Assembly: GCA_036338435.1 (NCBI GenBank)
Contig: JAYZCG010000028.1
Location: 1-26,663, forward strand
Direction: 5' to 3'
DNA length: 26,663 bases
Origin: JAPYTY01 sp036338435
GTDB lineage: Bacteria; Acidobacteriota; UBA6911; RPQK01; JADFOI01
How positions within the stretch are numbered: position 1 is the stretch's first letter; each line of letters begins with the position of its first letter. The notes under the pieces were generated by a model. It was not told the origin of the DNA, searched no databases, and saw only the letters and a program-made list of their open reading frames with translations. The position numbers and the translations under genes are program-made. Below, piece after piece: positions 6,793 through 14,314 of this stretch.

Positions 6793-8124
6793 TCAGTCGG
6801 TTAGATACTTTCCTTTTACCCACTCAAGACTCTCCTCTTTGCTGGTAAGATGACCCTCCAGTTGTAGGTCTTCAAGAACCCCTAGGATCTCGGAGAAAAT
6901 GGGGCCTGGTGTGAGGCCCAAGTCGATCAAGTGTTGCCCATTAACTAGAGGTTTTGGACGTATCTGTTCTTGGGTTAATTTTTTCTGCCTCTCTAGGCAG
7001 AAATTGTAATGGGTAAGGTTCCCGTGGCTGCCCAGACAGTCTAGGCGATGTAGTTCGAGGTGATCGGCAAAGTTTTTCTTTCGAAGAAATTTTTTTAGGG
7101 TACTTTCACGCATTTCCTGCACGTGAATAAACCGGAGGTGGTGTTTGACAAGATCCACAACCTGGTCCGTCACATCATTGGAGAGACGAAGTCGACGGCA
7201 GATATCAAATGCCATCTGAGCACCCTGTTCAACATGGCCATCAAAACGAATACGTTCCTTAATTGTGAAGGTAGGAGGTTTGCCGACATCGTGTAGCAAA
7301 ATCCCCAGTGCTAGGGTGTCTGTAAGTTTTCTGGACAAGTTGAACATGAGACAGGTATGCATAAAAACATCGCCTTCTGGATGGAATTCCGGAGGTTGTT
7401 CAACACCATCCATTGCGGCCACCTCGGGGAGAATTTGTTCCAAGACTCCAGAGTCAAAAAGTAAATTGAGGCCACGAGATGGGTCGGGTCCAGTAAGAAT
7501 CTTTAGGAGCTCGTCTCTGATTCTCTCCCAACTAACCTGGGCAAGTTCTGGGGAAAACTGCTTGATCTGACGGTAGGTCTCTTCTTCAATCTCGAAGCCC
7601 AGTTGACATGCTAATCGTAGAGCGCGTAAGAGGCGCAACTTATCTTCCGAAAATCGGTGATCTGGAGATCCGACAGTACGAATCAGTCGGCGCTTAAGGT
7701 CCTCTTGTCCTTGAACATAGTCGATAATTTGCTCATTTTGAGGATTTAGGAAAAGTGCGTTGACAGTAAAGTCCCGACGTTGGACGTCCCTTTTGGCGTC
7801 CGTAAATTCAACCGAACTGGGATGGCGACCATCCTGATATTCTGACTCCTTTCTGAAGGTGGTGACCTCATAGTTGATGGATGTCTCCACTACCACGATA
7901 ACTCCAAACGCCTTCCCTACAGAAACGGTTTTAGAAAAGAGATTCTCTACCTCATCCGGGGAGGCAGAGGTGGCGATGTCCACCTCATGTATGTCCTTTT
8001 TTAAGAGGAAGTCTCGAACTGCACCCCCGGCAAAGTAAGCTTCATGGCCATTGTCGCAAAGTCGGCGAATAATGGTCAGAGCACCCTCTAAAAGTTGTGG
8101 GTTAAACCATTCTTGTAAGGACAT
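6793..8124 (-). CDS. Class II CCA-adding enzyme / poly(A) polymerase family nucleotidyltransferase with HD domain
   Basis: The 443-residue product has the nucleotidyltransferase head with GGAVRDFLL (33-41), EVDIATSA (47-54) and the KRDVQRRDFTVNAL segment (111-124), an RNA-binding neck (DKLRLLRALRLACQLGFEIE), and a C-terminal HD domain with LLHDVGKP (His278-Asp279). The family repairs or completes tRNA 3' CCA ends or adds A tails; the HD domain usually gives 2',3'-cyclic phosphodiesterase or phosphatase activity. The first catalytic carboxylate, normally Asp in DxD, is Glu47 (codon at 7984-7986). CCA addition and poly(A) addition cannot be told apart here. The gene lies 31 bases downstream of the TPR gene and is probably co-transcribed with it. 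No clear Shine-Dalgarno is seen. Confidence 0.92.
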   Translation of the reverse strand: MSLQEWFNPQLLEGALTIIRRLCDNGHEAYFAGGAVRDFLLKKDIHEVDIATSASPDEVENLFSKTVSVGKAFGVIVVVETSINYEVTTFRKESEYQDGRHPSSVEFTDAKRDVQRRDFTVNALFLNPQNEQIIDYVQGQEDLKRRLIRTVGSPDHRFSEDKLRLLRALRLACQLGFEIEEETYRQIKQFSPELAQVSWERIRDELLKILTGPDPSRGLNLLFDSGVLEQILPEVAAMDGVEQPPEFHPEGDVFMHTCLMFNLSRKLTDTLALGILLHDVGKPPTFTIKERIRFDGHVEQGAQMAFDICRRLRLSNDVTDQVVDLVKHHLRFIHVQEMRESTLKKFLRKKNFADHLELHRLDCLGSHGNLTHYNFCLERQKKLTQEQIRPKPLVNGQHLIDLGLTPGPIFSEILGVLEDLQLEGHLTSKEESLEWVKGKYLTD

Positions 8125-8155
8125 GTGATTGTTGATGGATTCTCTATTGTCCGAG

Positions 8156-9265
8156 CTAATTCAGTTGCTTGGGCCAATCTTGATCCGGGAAGTCACGATT
8201 ACACCAATCGCGGTAGTATGCAAACTTCTCAGTGTCGCCCAACTGATGATAACTTAACGCTAGATTAGAAAGCATGATCTCCATACCATGGAATTCATCG
8301 GCAATCTTCAGTGTCCGCTCGCCGGCCTCAACCGCCTCTTCAAACCGACTCATCCCGTGGTAATTGTTGACCAGATAGCTATGAATTTCGGCTTTCTCGG
8401 TATTGTCTTCGATAGGTCCCTTCAAGCCCTTCTCCACAAATTCAATAGACTTTTGATACTCCTTCAGACTGTAGTAACAGTGAGCAATTTCTATGTAGAG
8501 CCATGCTGAAGACTCTTGGGTAGACTTTGGTTGTTTGAGTTCCAGCAATTTAAGGTAGGAATCTAAGGCTATATCGAAATCTAGCAGTCTCCGATTGCAA
8601 AGTCCAAGCATAGAGTAGACTTCCTCTTGCCGCTCGAAATCGTGGTCTGTTGCAAGGATTCGGGCGAAGTGTTCTCGGGCTTTGTTATATTCACCTAGCT
8701 CGTAATGATTGTAGCCTAGATTTGCGAGAATATACCCGATCTCGGGATCATTTTGGTTGATCTTAGAGATAGCCTCCGAATTGAATTCCACCGCTTTACG
8801 GAAGTCGTTCTGAAACTCATAGTTTCTGCCGATGCCTGCCAGAAGCATCCATTGGGCTTCAGAGTGGAGGTGATCTATGTATTCAAACGCTACCAGTCTG
8901 GATTCGAGAGATGCCTCATGTTTTCCTTCATATTCGTAGAGAGAACCCAGGAAGTAGTGGACTAGTCCAAAGATTTCTTCGTCAAAACTTTTTTCATTGG
9001 GGTGAAGCATCTCTTTTGCACCGATCAGGGCCTGGTGGGCTTCACTATCCTGGTTCATCAGGAAGTAGCAGATCCCTTTTAATCCCTGGTAGGAAGCACG
9101 GAGGTTGCTATCTAAGGACAGTTGTTCTGCTTGTTGGTAGTAAGAGACAGCTTTCCGGTAATGGCCTTCTTCGTAATAGCGGGCAGCAACCTCGTCCAGA
9201 ACCTTTATCTTGTCCTGGTCTTCCTGGATGGTTGCTAGTTTCTGCTCGAGTTGTTTAACATCCAT
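8156..9265 (-). CDS. TPR-repeat protein, cytoplasmic
   Basis: The 369-residue product from ATG 9265 is almost entirely helical-repeat sequence with tetratricopeptide signatures, for example YYEEGHYRKAVSYYQQAEQL, IGYILANLGYNHYELGEYNK and YIEIAHCYYSLKEYQKSIEF, about eight to nine repeats. There is no signal peptide, membrane segment or catalytic domain, so it is probably a cytoplasmic scaffold or adaptor with unknown partners. An in-frame GTG exists at 9292, but ATG 9265 is preferred because the intervening residues do not look like TPR. Neither start has a Shine-Dalgarno. It is divergent from the gene at 9311 with 45 bases between starts and lies upstream of the CCA-adding enzyme gene in the same direction. 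Confidence 0.85.
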   Translation of the reverse strand: MDVKQLEQKLATIQEDQDKIKVLDEVAARYYEEGHYRKAVSYYQQAEQLSLDSNLRASYQGLKGICYFLMNQDSEAHQALIGAKEMLHPNEKSFDEEIFGLVHYFLGSLYEYEGKHEASLESRLVAFEYIDHLHSEAQWMLLAGIGRNYEFQNDFRKAVEFNSEAISKINQNDPEIGYILANLGYNHYELGEYNKAREHFARILATDHDFERQEEVYSMLGLCNRRLLDFDIALDSYLKLLELKQPKSTQESSAWLYIEIAHCYYSLKEYQKSIEFVEKGLKGPIEDNTEKAEIHSYLVNNYHGMSRFEEAVEAGERTLKIADEFHGMEIMLSNLALSYHQLGDTEKFAYYRDWCNRDFPDQDWPKQLN

Positions 9266-9290
9266 ACAACGGGGAGTTGTAGAGTAGCAC

Positions 9291-9298
9291 ACTATAAA
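9291..9298. promoter_or_regulatory. Overlapping divergent -10 elements
   Basis: In the 45-base gap between two divergent genes, the plus strand reads TATAAA (9293-9298) 12 bases before ATG 9311. The minus strand reads TATAGT (9291-9296) 25 bases before ATG 9265. The two -10 hexamers overlap by four bases, so both promoters could not be melted independently. No convincing -35 hexamers were found. Confidence 0.4.
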
Positions 9299-9310
9299 AG
9301 GGGACGTCTA

Positions 9311-10066
9311 ATGCGTTTGTTACTAATATTAATGGGTCTTTTCATATTGAGTCTGGTCCTACTGGGATTCCTACAAATACCTGACAGCAATGCTTTTGAT
9401 CAGATTATCCCAGATGATATTTTGGCATTGGTTGTCTTGAGTAATCCCCCTTCCAATTGGGACTTTCTTGGTCAAACAAAGTTGAAGCAGTGGCTGGATC
9501 TGAACCACGAGGCATTTCTTGGAAACATGTCTGATCAGTTGAAGGATCCACTTTTGCTACAGTTTGTCAGAGAGGTAGAGAGTATTTGGTTTTTTGTACA
9601 TCACCTGTCTCAACAACAGGACAAAGCATGGCGAGTACATTTTACCGCCTTGCTCGTTCCACACTCTTCTCAACGCACTCAGGTGTTGGAATTGCCCATT
9701 AAGATGGCGATTACACGGGTTTTCGGCGCAGGTAATGTGGAAACATCGGAGAACAAAAATATTCTTACCTACACCGGCAGGCACTCGGGTCAGGTTTTAT
9801 ATCAGATAAGAATGCCTGATTATCTTATGATTTCAAATAGTGTAGATGGTTGGCAAAAGACTCTTCGGGCTGCCACGGGGAGTGAAGACAATCTGTCCCA
9901 GAATCCCTTTTTTCAAAAAGTGAAAAGTCGCCTGAGAATCGATGATGGGTTGTTCTTGTATTTCAGGGCTGACCAGTTATTTCCACTTCTTCCTAAATTT
10001 GGTTACCTCATTAGTTGGCAGACAGGACAATTTTCCGAGCAGTACTACGAAGTAACAGACAAATGA
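9311..10066 (+). CDS. Unrecognised exported or membrane-anchored protein
   Basis: The 251-residue product is not assigned. It starts with a strong signal peptide or anchor (MRLLLILMGLFILSLVLLGF) and continues as a soluble mixed alpha/beta domain with no cysteines and no metal-binding or catalytic motif that I recognise. The segment DILALVVLSNPPSNWDFLG, the later ILTYTGRHSGQVLYQIRMPDYLMISNS and FFQKVKSRLRIDDGLFLYFRADQLF resemble the layout of DUF3352-type secreted proteins, but this is a weak impression. ATG 9311 is chosen over the open frame from 9251 because AAGGGG sits 7 bases upstream and the signal begins there. It is convergent with the exported-protein gene at 10163-10759. Confidence 0.75.
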   Translation: MRLLLILMGLFILSLVLLGFLQIPDSNAFDQIIPDDILALVVLSNPPSNWDFLGQTKLKQWLDLNHEAFLGNMSDQLKDPLLLQFVREVESIWFFVHHLSQQQDKAWRVHFTALLVPHSSQRTQVLELPIKMAITRVFGAGNVETSENKNILTYTGRHSGQVLYQIRMPDYLMISNSVDGWQKTLRAATGSEDNLSQNPFFQKVKSRLRIDDGLFLYFRADQLFPLLPKFGYLISWQTGQFSEQYYEVTDK

Positions 10067-10090
10067 CAGAAGAGAAAAGCGGAGTTAAAG

Positions 10091-10156
10091 TCCAGAATTC
10101 TGGAGAATTCGGCTTTGATATAGTTTGTTGTGAGTATTTTAGAAGGTTTCAAAGCC
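10091..10156. repeat. Palindrome and inverted repeat in a convergent intergenic gap
   Basis: TCCAGAATTCTGGA (10091-10104) is a perfect 14-base palindrome. It is followed by an 8-base inverted repeat, GGCTTTGA (10111-10118) and TCAAAGCC (10149-10156), with a 30-base spacer. They fill the 96-base gap between two convergent genes, so a bidirectional transcription end is plausible. Neither has a clear T tract, so this is not a textbook intrinsic terminator. Confidence 0.45.
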
Positions 10157-10162
10157 AACGGT

Positions 10163-10759
10163 TTATGTTTCTATCACAACCTGATCGGGCGAAATGACAA
10201 CTGACTCAATCCCGTAGGGCATTGGAAAGGAAGATGTGGGATCCAAGAGGGCTGGCTGGATTTGACCCAGAGACATTAGGATGTCGTGTACTAGTGAGAT
10301 AGGTAATTTGACGCCGCTGAATTGTGCTTGCTGGATATGGTAGTTTCCTCTTCCTTGACTTACGTTCAGCACTCCTTCAACTTCTAGGGTTTGTTTTCCT
10401 TTGAATAGTATTCTAAGTAGGTCCCATGGTGTTGTTTGCTCAGCTGGGCGCAACTGATCGAAATCAACTTCGATCATTGTAGTAAAATTGCCGTCTCCAA
10501 GGAGGACTGAAAAACTGAGGACAAAGCTCTCCTCTTGTTGGCTCAGTTCTTCTAGTAGATAAGCATTGATTTGCGCTTGGGAGAGTTGGTAAGTTTTCTT
10601 TGGTGGGGGCTCTGCTTGCGAATCGGTACGCAATGCTTCTAGGACCTGCCGCACCTTTTCCCCTCCCGAGTCGTAGACTTGTGGAGGATGCAACGAGGCT
10701 CCGACAAGACTCATGCAGGTCAGTACCACTAAGAGCGCAGGGTAGGCGACTTTGTGCAT
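10163..10759 (-). CDS. Unrecognised exported protein
   Basis: The 198-residue product has an N-terminal signal (MHKVAYPALLVVLTCMSLVGASLHPP, likely cleaved after GAS) and a mature domain with no motif that I can name. YQLSQAQINAYLLEEL followed by beta-rich stretches (FTTMIEVDFDQLRP, KQTLEVEGVLNVSQGRGNYHIQQAQFSGVKLP) suggests a lipid-binding-like beta barrel of the DUF2993/LmeA type, but only by feel. It begins 29 bases after the antiporter gene stop and is probably the last gene of the thiI-antiporter unit. No Shine-Dalgarno is seen before ATG 10759. Cell-envelope location is inferred from the signal alone. Confidence 0.72.
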   Translation of the reverse strand: MHKVAYPALLVVLTCMSLVGASLHPPQVYDSGGEKVRQVLEALRTDSQAEPPPKKTYQLSQAQINAYLLEELSQQEESFVLSFSVLLGDGNFTTMIEVDFDQLRPAEQTTPWDLLRILFKGKQTLEVEGVLNVSQGRGNYHIQQAQFSGVKLPISLVHDILMSLGQIQPALLDPTSSFPMPYGIESVVISPDQVVIET

Positions 10760-10788
10760 ATTCTTATGGATGAGTTGCCAGCTCTAGA

Positions 10789-12162
10789 TCATTGAGATTC
10801 TTTTGATTTTTCATTACTCGGAGCGTCATCTTCGATTGCACCAATAGTCTCAAAGACATCAGAACGGGCTTCCTCAGAGACACGAGGGAACACGTAGCGT
10901 AGCAACAACGGTGTAATCATGGTCGTTACCAGCACCATAATCACCATTACAGAGAAAATGTCCTGACCGATGATGCCTCGACTGATTCCAACGCCTGCCA
11001 CTATAAGTCCAACCTCGCCCCGGCTGACCATGCCAATACCCACACGCAATGACTGCTTATTGTTAAATCCGGTGCTACGGGCACCGGCAAAAGAGCCTAT
11101 TATTTTTGTTAGAATAGCCACGGAAACAACAGCTAAGAGAAAGCCGATTTCTCCCCCCAGTTCTCGGGCATTGGCTTGTAAACCGATACTCACGAAGAAG
11201 ACAGGGACGAAAAGTGAGTACGTCAGAGGATGAATCTTGGCATCGATTTCTTCCTTGAAACGTGTTTGTGCAAAAAGTACCCCGGCTAGGTAGGAACCGG
11301 TTATCGCTGCTAGATGAGCGATGAACTCTGCAGACCATGCGTAGAGAAATGCTACAACTAAGACTCCGGCCAGTAAGGCTTCGCTGGCTGGAATCTTAGA
11401 GACTAGTTCACAAAATTTTTCTAAGTACTTGCGTCCGACTATCCAGAAGATGACAAAATAAAGTGCCATCCAGAAAATGATGGATAGAACTGATCCTATT
11501 CCTGCTGTCTCAGCATTCTGGGCTGCCCCAACAGCCGAGAGTGCGGTGACCACTCCGAGAACGATGATACCCAAAACGTCATCGATCACTGCTGCTCCAA
11601 GAATAGTTGTGCCCTCTTTCGACCGGAGCACCTTGAGTTCCATTAGTGTTTGGGCCGAAATTGAAACGGAAGTAGCGGTGAGGATGGTTCCTACGAAGAT
11701 AGCCTCCCAGTACAGGGTGTAGTCAAAGTAGGTAGTAACCCAGATTCCTCCAGCAAGGGGCAGAAGAATTCCTCCCATAGCAGCCCAGAAAGCGACTTTC
11801 CCGACCTTCTTCATAGCCTCTAAATCGGTCTCCGTGCCCGCCACAAACATGAGAAGGATCACTCCGATCTCGGCCAGATCCCTGATCAGGCCTTCAAGGA
11901 AAAGTGAATTGGCTGGTCGTTCTAAAAGGCCTGACTGTTGCGCTGCAGAAACCAGTGAGCCAATGGCTCCGACTCCTTGCCCTTCAAAATGCGAAAAAAT
12001 CCCGAGATTCATCACATTAAGTACGGTGGGGCCTAGAATTAATCCGACAGCTATTTCTCCAAATACCGCCGGTTGGCCGAAGCGGACACTCACTGCGCCG
12101 GCTAGTTTGGCGACGACGATAATTCCGGCCAGTATCAGTAGGACTTGCAATAAATGAGGCAT
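10789..12162 (-). CDS. CPA2-family cation:proton antiporter (NapA/Kef-like)
   Basis: The 457-residue multi-pass membrane protein has about 12-13 apolar segments and the CPA2 core. Landmarks are GQPAVFGEIAVGLILGPTVLN (29-49), the unwound-helix motif TATSVSISAQTL (162-173) and the double aspartate AAVIDDVLGIIV (Asp194-Asp195). It ends in a short charged cytoplasmic tail. Two adjacent Asp residues in this helix are typical of electrogenic Na+/H+ antiporters such as NapA; Kef-type K+ carriers usually differ here. No C-terminal TrkA-N domain is present. The start codon lies 4 bases after the thiI stop, so the two genes are probably translationally coupled. The likely role is pH and Na+ homeostasis; the exact cation is inferred. 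Confidence 0.9.
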   Translation of the reverse strand: MPHLLQVLLILAGIIVVAKLAGAVSVRFGQPAVFGEIAVGLILGPTVLNVMNLGIFSHFEGQGVGAIGSLVSAAQQSGLLERPANSLFLEGLIRDLAEIGVILLMFVAGTETDLEAMKKVGKVAFWAAMGGILLPLAGGIWVTTYFDYTLYWEAIFVGTILTATSVSISAQTLMELKVLRSKEGTTILGAAVIDDVLGIIVLGVVTALSAVGAAQNAETAGIGSVLSIIFWMALYFVIFWIVGRKYLEKFCELVSKIPASEALLAGVLVVAFLYAWSAEFIAHLAAITGSYLAGVLFAQTRFKEEIDAKIHPLTYSLFVPVFFVSIGLQANARELGGEIGFLLAVVSVAILTKIIGSFAGARSTGFNNKQSLRVGIGMVSRGEVGLIVAGVGISRGIIGQDIFSVMVIMVLVTTMITPLLLRYVFPRVSEEARSDVFETIGAIEDDAPSNEKSKESQ

Positions 12163-12166
12163 AGTT

Positions 12167-13360
12167 TTAATGCGTGGTCAATTCAGATTCCATTTTGGAT
12201 TGGAATATAGTTTTTTCGATCTTCATCTCGGACAGAGCATCTCCCATTATTTGATTGACGTCCAATTCTCCTTCAATCCGTCGGATCCCATCCACTCGTG
12301 CTCGAGTTTCAGGGTGTTTCGGAACGAATAGAGAACAGCAATCATCGTGGGGCAAAATAGAGGTTTCAAACGTGCCAATACGGCGAGCAACTGTAATAAT
12401 CTCCTCCTTGTCTTCTCCAATTAAAGGTCGCAATACGGGCAGTTGTACCGCATCGGAGACAGCCCGCAGATTTTCCAGAGTTTGGGAAGCGACCTGTCCG
12501 ATGCTGTCACCAGTAACGAGAGCATGGGCACCTTCCTTTCGTGCGATAGCTTCAGCCAAACGCATCATAATACGGCGATACAATATAACCCGAGTCTCTA
12601 CGGGGGTAAAGGCTACCACTTGCCTTTGTGCATTGGCAAAGGGGAGCATGTAGGTTTTTGAGCCGTACTGGTACTCATTAAGTTTGGAAACCAATAGGCG
12701 TACCTTGTCGAGGGATTCAGGTGTAGTGTGGGGAAGACTATGAAAATGAACAAAGATGGCACGGCAACCCCTCTTCATCACTTTGTATGCAGCAACAGGC
12801 GAATCAATACCGCCGGAGAGTAGGACAACAACCTTGCCCGACGAGGACACGGGCAATCCTTTCCCTCCCCTGAGTTTTTCGAAATAAAGGAATGCATAGT
12901 CTTCAACAATGTCCACATAGCAGGTGAGATCGGGCTGTTCTAGGCGAACTCTCTTTCCTGACCGCTCGGCAACGATAGCCCCTAGATGTTCGTTTATTTG
13001 TTGAGAATTGATCGGATACTTTTTGTTGGCCCTGCGTGAGGCGATTTTAAAAGTGTCGAATTGTTGCAATCGAACTAGTTTCCACAGATCTTCATGAAGT
13101 TGTTCCATCTTTTGGACGGATATCCACGCAGGGCAGCAGAAGACCAGACCAAAAACTTTTTGTAAACGATCCCCTATCTGTTCAAGAGGCGAATCGGAAA
13201 CTAATTCAACCATAATTCTTCCAGAGAGGCGACGGACAGAATGATAGGGAAGTCCTGATAGAGATTTTTTGACATTTTCCATCAGACGTTTTTCAAAAAA
13301 GGGACGATTCTTCCGTTTAAGAATGATTTCGTGGTAGTAACAGATAAAGCAGCGTTTCAT
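12167..13360 (-). CDS. thiI: ThiI, tRNA 4-thiouridine synthetase, without rhodanese domain
   Basis: The 397-residue product has the ThiI order: N-terminal ferredoxin-like region (1-75), THUMP domain (about 75-165) and PP-loop AANH domain beginning at VVVLLSGGIDSPVAAYK (PP-loop 182-187). It adenylates U8 of tRNAs for sulfur transfer. The conserved cysteine region DDCCSLFVPKHPETRA, corresponding to E. coli Cys344, is present. The E. coli C-terminal rhodanese domain is absent, as in Bacillus and archaeal ThiI, so persulfide must come from another donor. ATG 13360 lacks a Shine-Dalgarno, and a TATAAT sits 8 bases upstream, which suggests a leaderless message. It is the first gene of a unit with the antiporter and an exported protein. 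Confidence 0.94.
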   Translation of the reverse strand: MKRCFICYYHEIILKRKNRPFFEKRLMENVKKSLSGLPYHSVRRLSGRIMVELVSDSPLEQIGDRLQKVFGLVFCCPAWISVQKMEQLHEDLWKLVRLQQFDTFKIASRRANKKYPINSQQINEHLGAIVAERSGKRVRLEQPDLTCYVDIVEDYAFLYFEKLRGGKGLPVSSSGKVVVLLSGGIDSPVAAYKVMKRGCRAIFVHFHSLPHTTPESLDKVRLLVSKLNEYQYGSKTYMLPFANAQRQVVAFTPVETRVILYRRIMMRLAEAIARKEGAHALVTGDSIGQVASQTLENLRAVSDAVQLPVLRPLIGEDKEEIITVARRIGTFETSILPHDDCCSLFVPKHPETRARVDGIRRIEGELDVNQIMGDALSEMKIEKTIFQSKMESELTTH

Positions 13361-13368
13361 TGCTAGTC

Positions 13369-13374
13369 ATTATA
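13369..13374 (-). promoter_or_regulatory. Consensus -10 (TATAAT) close to the thiI start
   Basis: The minus strand carries a perfect TATAAT 8 bases before ATG 13360. Transcription would start within one or two bases of the start codon, giving a leaderless mRNA. The -35 region is a poor match. The rest of the 128-base gap (13361-13488) shows only the palindrome CCACGTGG at 13464-13471. Confidence 0.5.
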
Positions 13375-13488
13375 CAGGCGTGACATTTAAAGAGAGGAGA
13401 AAATTAATCGAGGTAGAAGTGTGTTAATTTCGGAAGACCCTCTCTATGAAATCCCGATGCTTACCACGTGGAGGGTGTGCCCCACTAG

Positions 13489-13791
13489 TCAGCCTATCTT
13501 CTCAACCACCATGGTAACTTCCTTGATCGCTTCTTTTTGCTTGTAGTAGACATGCACGTAGGCATTGGTTTCAAAATCGCCTCCGCGGACGGAACCGGGG
13601 GTCATTAGGAAAGTCAGTCGTTGGTTACTATCACTTTGGATAACTAGCTCATCAATGGAGATTGACTCGATGGTTCCGTAGACATCGAAAATCTTCTCTT
13701 CAACGCGTGTATCATCAGTCCAAAGTTTCCAAATGCAGGCGGGCTGCGGAGCCACTAACAAGACGCATAGGACACAGAGTAAACTTCTCAT
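13489..13791 (-). CDS. Small putative lipoprotein, unrecognised
   Basis: The 100-residue product begins MRSLLCVLCVLLVAPQPAC. This is a short signal with an imperfect lipobox (QPAC, Cys19), so lipidation is plausible but not certain. The mature part (VYGTIESISIDELVIQSDSNQRLTFLMTP, then YVHVYYKQKEAIKEVTMVV) is beta-rich and resembles small OB-like or DUF5666-type domains. I do not assign a function. ATG 13791 is chosen over the overlapping GTG one codon upstream. It starts 42 bases after the arsenate reductase stop on the same strand and may share its transcript. Confidence 0.7.
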   Translation of the reverse strand: MRSLLCVLCVLLVAPQPACIWKLWTDDTRVEEKIFDVYGTIESISIDELVIQSDSNQRLTFLMTPGSVRGGDFETNAYVHVYYKQKEAIKEVTMVVEKIG

Positions 13792-13833
13792 CACACAGTA
13801 TTGTACATCGGAGATTACTGGATGTTAAGGCGA

Positions 13834-14259
13834 CTAGGCCAGGATCGTTTGCAGGAGGCCCCTGACTCGTACCTCAATCTGGTAACGGATCACCCGGAAT
13901 CCTTTCATCACCACCAAAGGATCACCGTTTATTTTGGAGGGATCTGGAAGAGGCCAGTGTTCATATCGCATGTCGAGGGGTAGGTTAGGACAGCTCTCTT
14001 TGGCATTTCCACACAAGGTTACGAGATAGTCGAATTGTGCCAGGTTTTTGCTGCTAAGATCATCAGACGTGTAGTGAGAGATATCTATTCCTACTTCATT
14101 CATGGCCCAGATGGTGTTGGGATGGATGCCAATGGGATGGGTCCCGGCACTATCCACAGCAAGGGTGTTCCCGCCGTAGTATCGGGCAAATGCTTCTGCC
14201 ATCTGGCTACGAGCCGAGTTGTTCGAACACACAAAGAGGAGCGCTGATTTTTTAGTCAT
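13834..14259 (-). CDS. arsC: Thioredoxin-coupled arsenate reductase (LMW phosphatase fold)
   Basis: The 141-residue product matches the Staphylococcus pI258-type ArsC. It has the P-loop CSNNSARSQ (Cys11 to Arg17), the resolving pair Cys83 and Cys90 in TLCGNAKESCPNLP, and the general acid in DPS (Asp106). This three-cysteine layout separates it from low-molecular-weight tyrosine phosphatases and implies reduction of arsenate to arsenite in the cytoplasm with thioredoxin. An in-frame GTG at 14262 overlaps the chosen ATG 14259. No ArsR regulator or arsenite efflux gene lies in the window, so export must be encoded elsewhere. The gene is divergent from a cytochrome c lipoprotein gene across a short AT-rich gap with an operator-like direct repeat. 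Confidence 0.93.
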   Translation of the reverse strand: MTKKSALLFVCSNNSARSQMAEAFARYYGGNTLAVDSAGTHPIGIHPNTIWAMNEVGIDISHYTSDDLSSKNLAQFDYLVTLCGNAKESCPNLPLDMRYEHWPLPDPSKINGDPLVVMKGFRVIRYQIEVRVRGLLQTILA

Positions 14260-14260
14260 C

Positions 14261-14294
14261 ACTAAATATATTGATTGATCAGACTAAATAATAT
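14261..14294. promoter_or_regulatory. Direct repeat and -10 elements between arsC and the cytochrome c gene
   Basis: ACTAAATA occurs at 14261-14268 and 14283-14290, exactly 22 bases apart (about two helical turns), around TTGATTGATCAG. A minus-strand TATATT (14265-14270) lies 5 bases from the arsC ATG. A plus-strand TAATAT (14289-14294) lies 20 bases from ATG 14315. The repeats overlap both -10 elements, so one regulator could cover both promoters (inferred). Confidence 0.45.
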
Positions 14295-14314
14295 GGGTTA
14301 CTATCCCTGTTGGT

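Noticed and set aside
10015..10197. Open frame crossing the convergent gap at 10067-10162
   Set aside because: Mostly overlaps the 9311-10066 gene in another frame, and its unique part is the palindromic gap with no protein-like composition.
13464..13471. Palindrome CCACGTGG in the gap upstream of thiI
   Set aside because: Eight-base palindromes are common by chance, and it is far from the thiI -10; no second copy was noticed.
13834..14259. Reading this gene as a low-molecular-weight protein tyrosine phosphatase
   Set aside because: The extra Cys83/Cys90 pair in the redox loop is specific to thioredoxin-coupled arsenate reductases.
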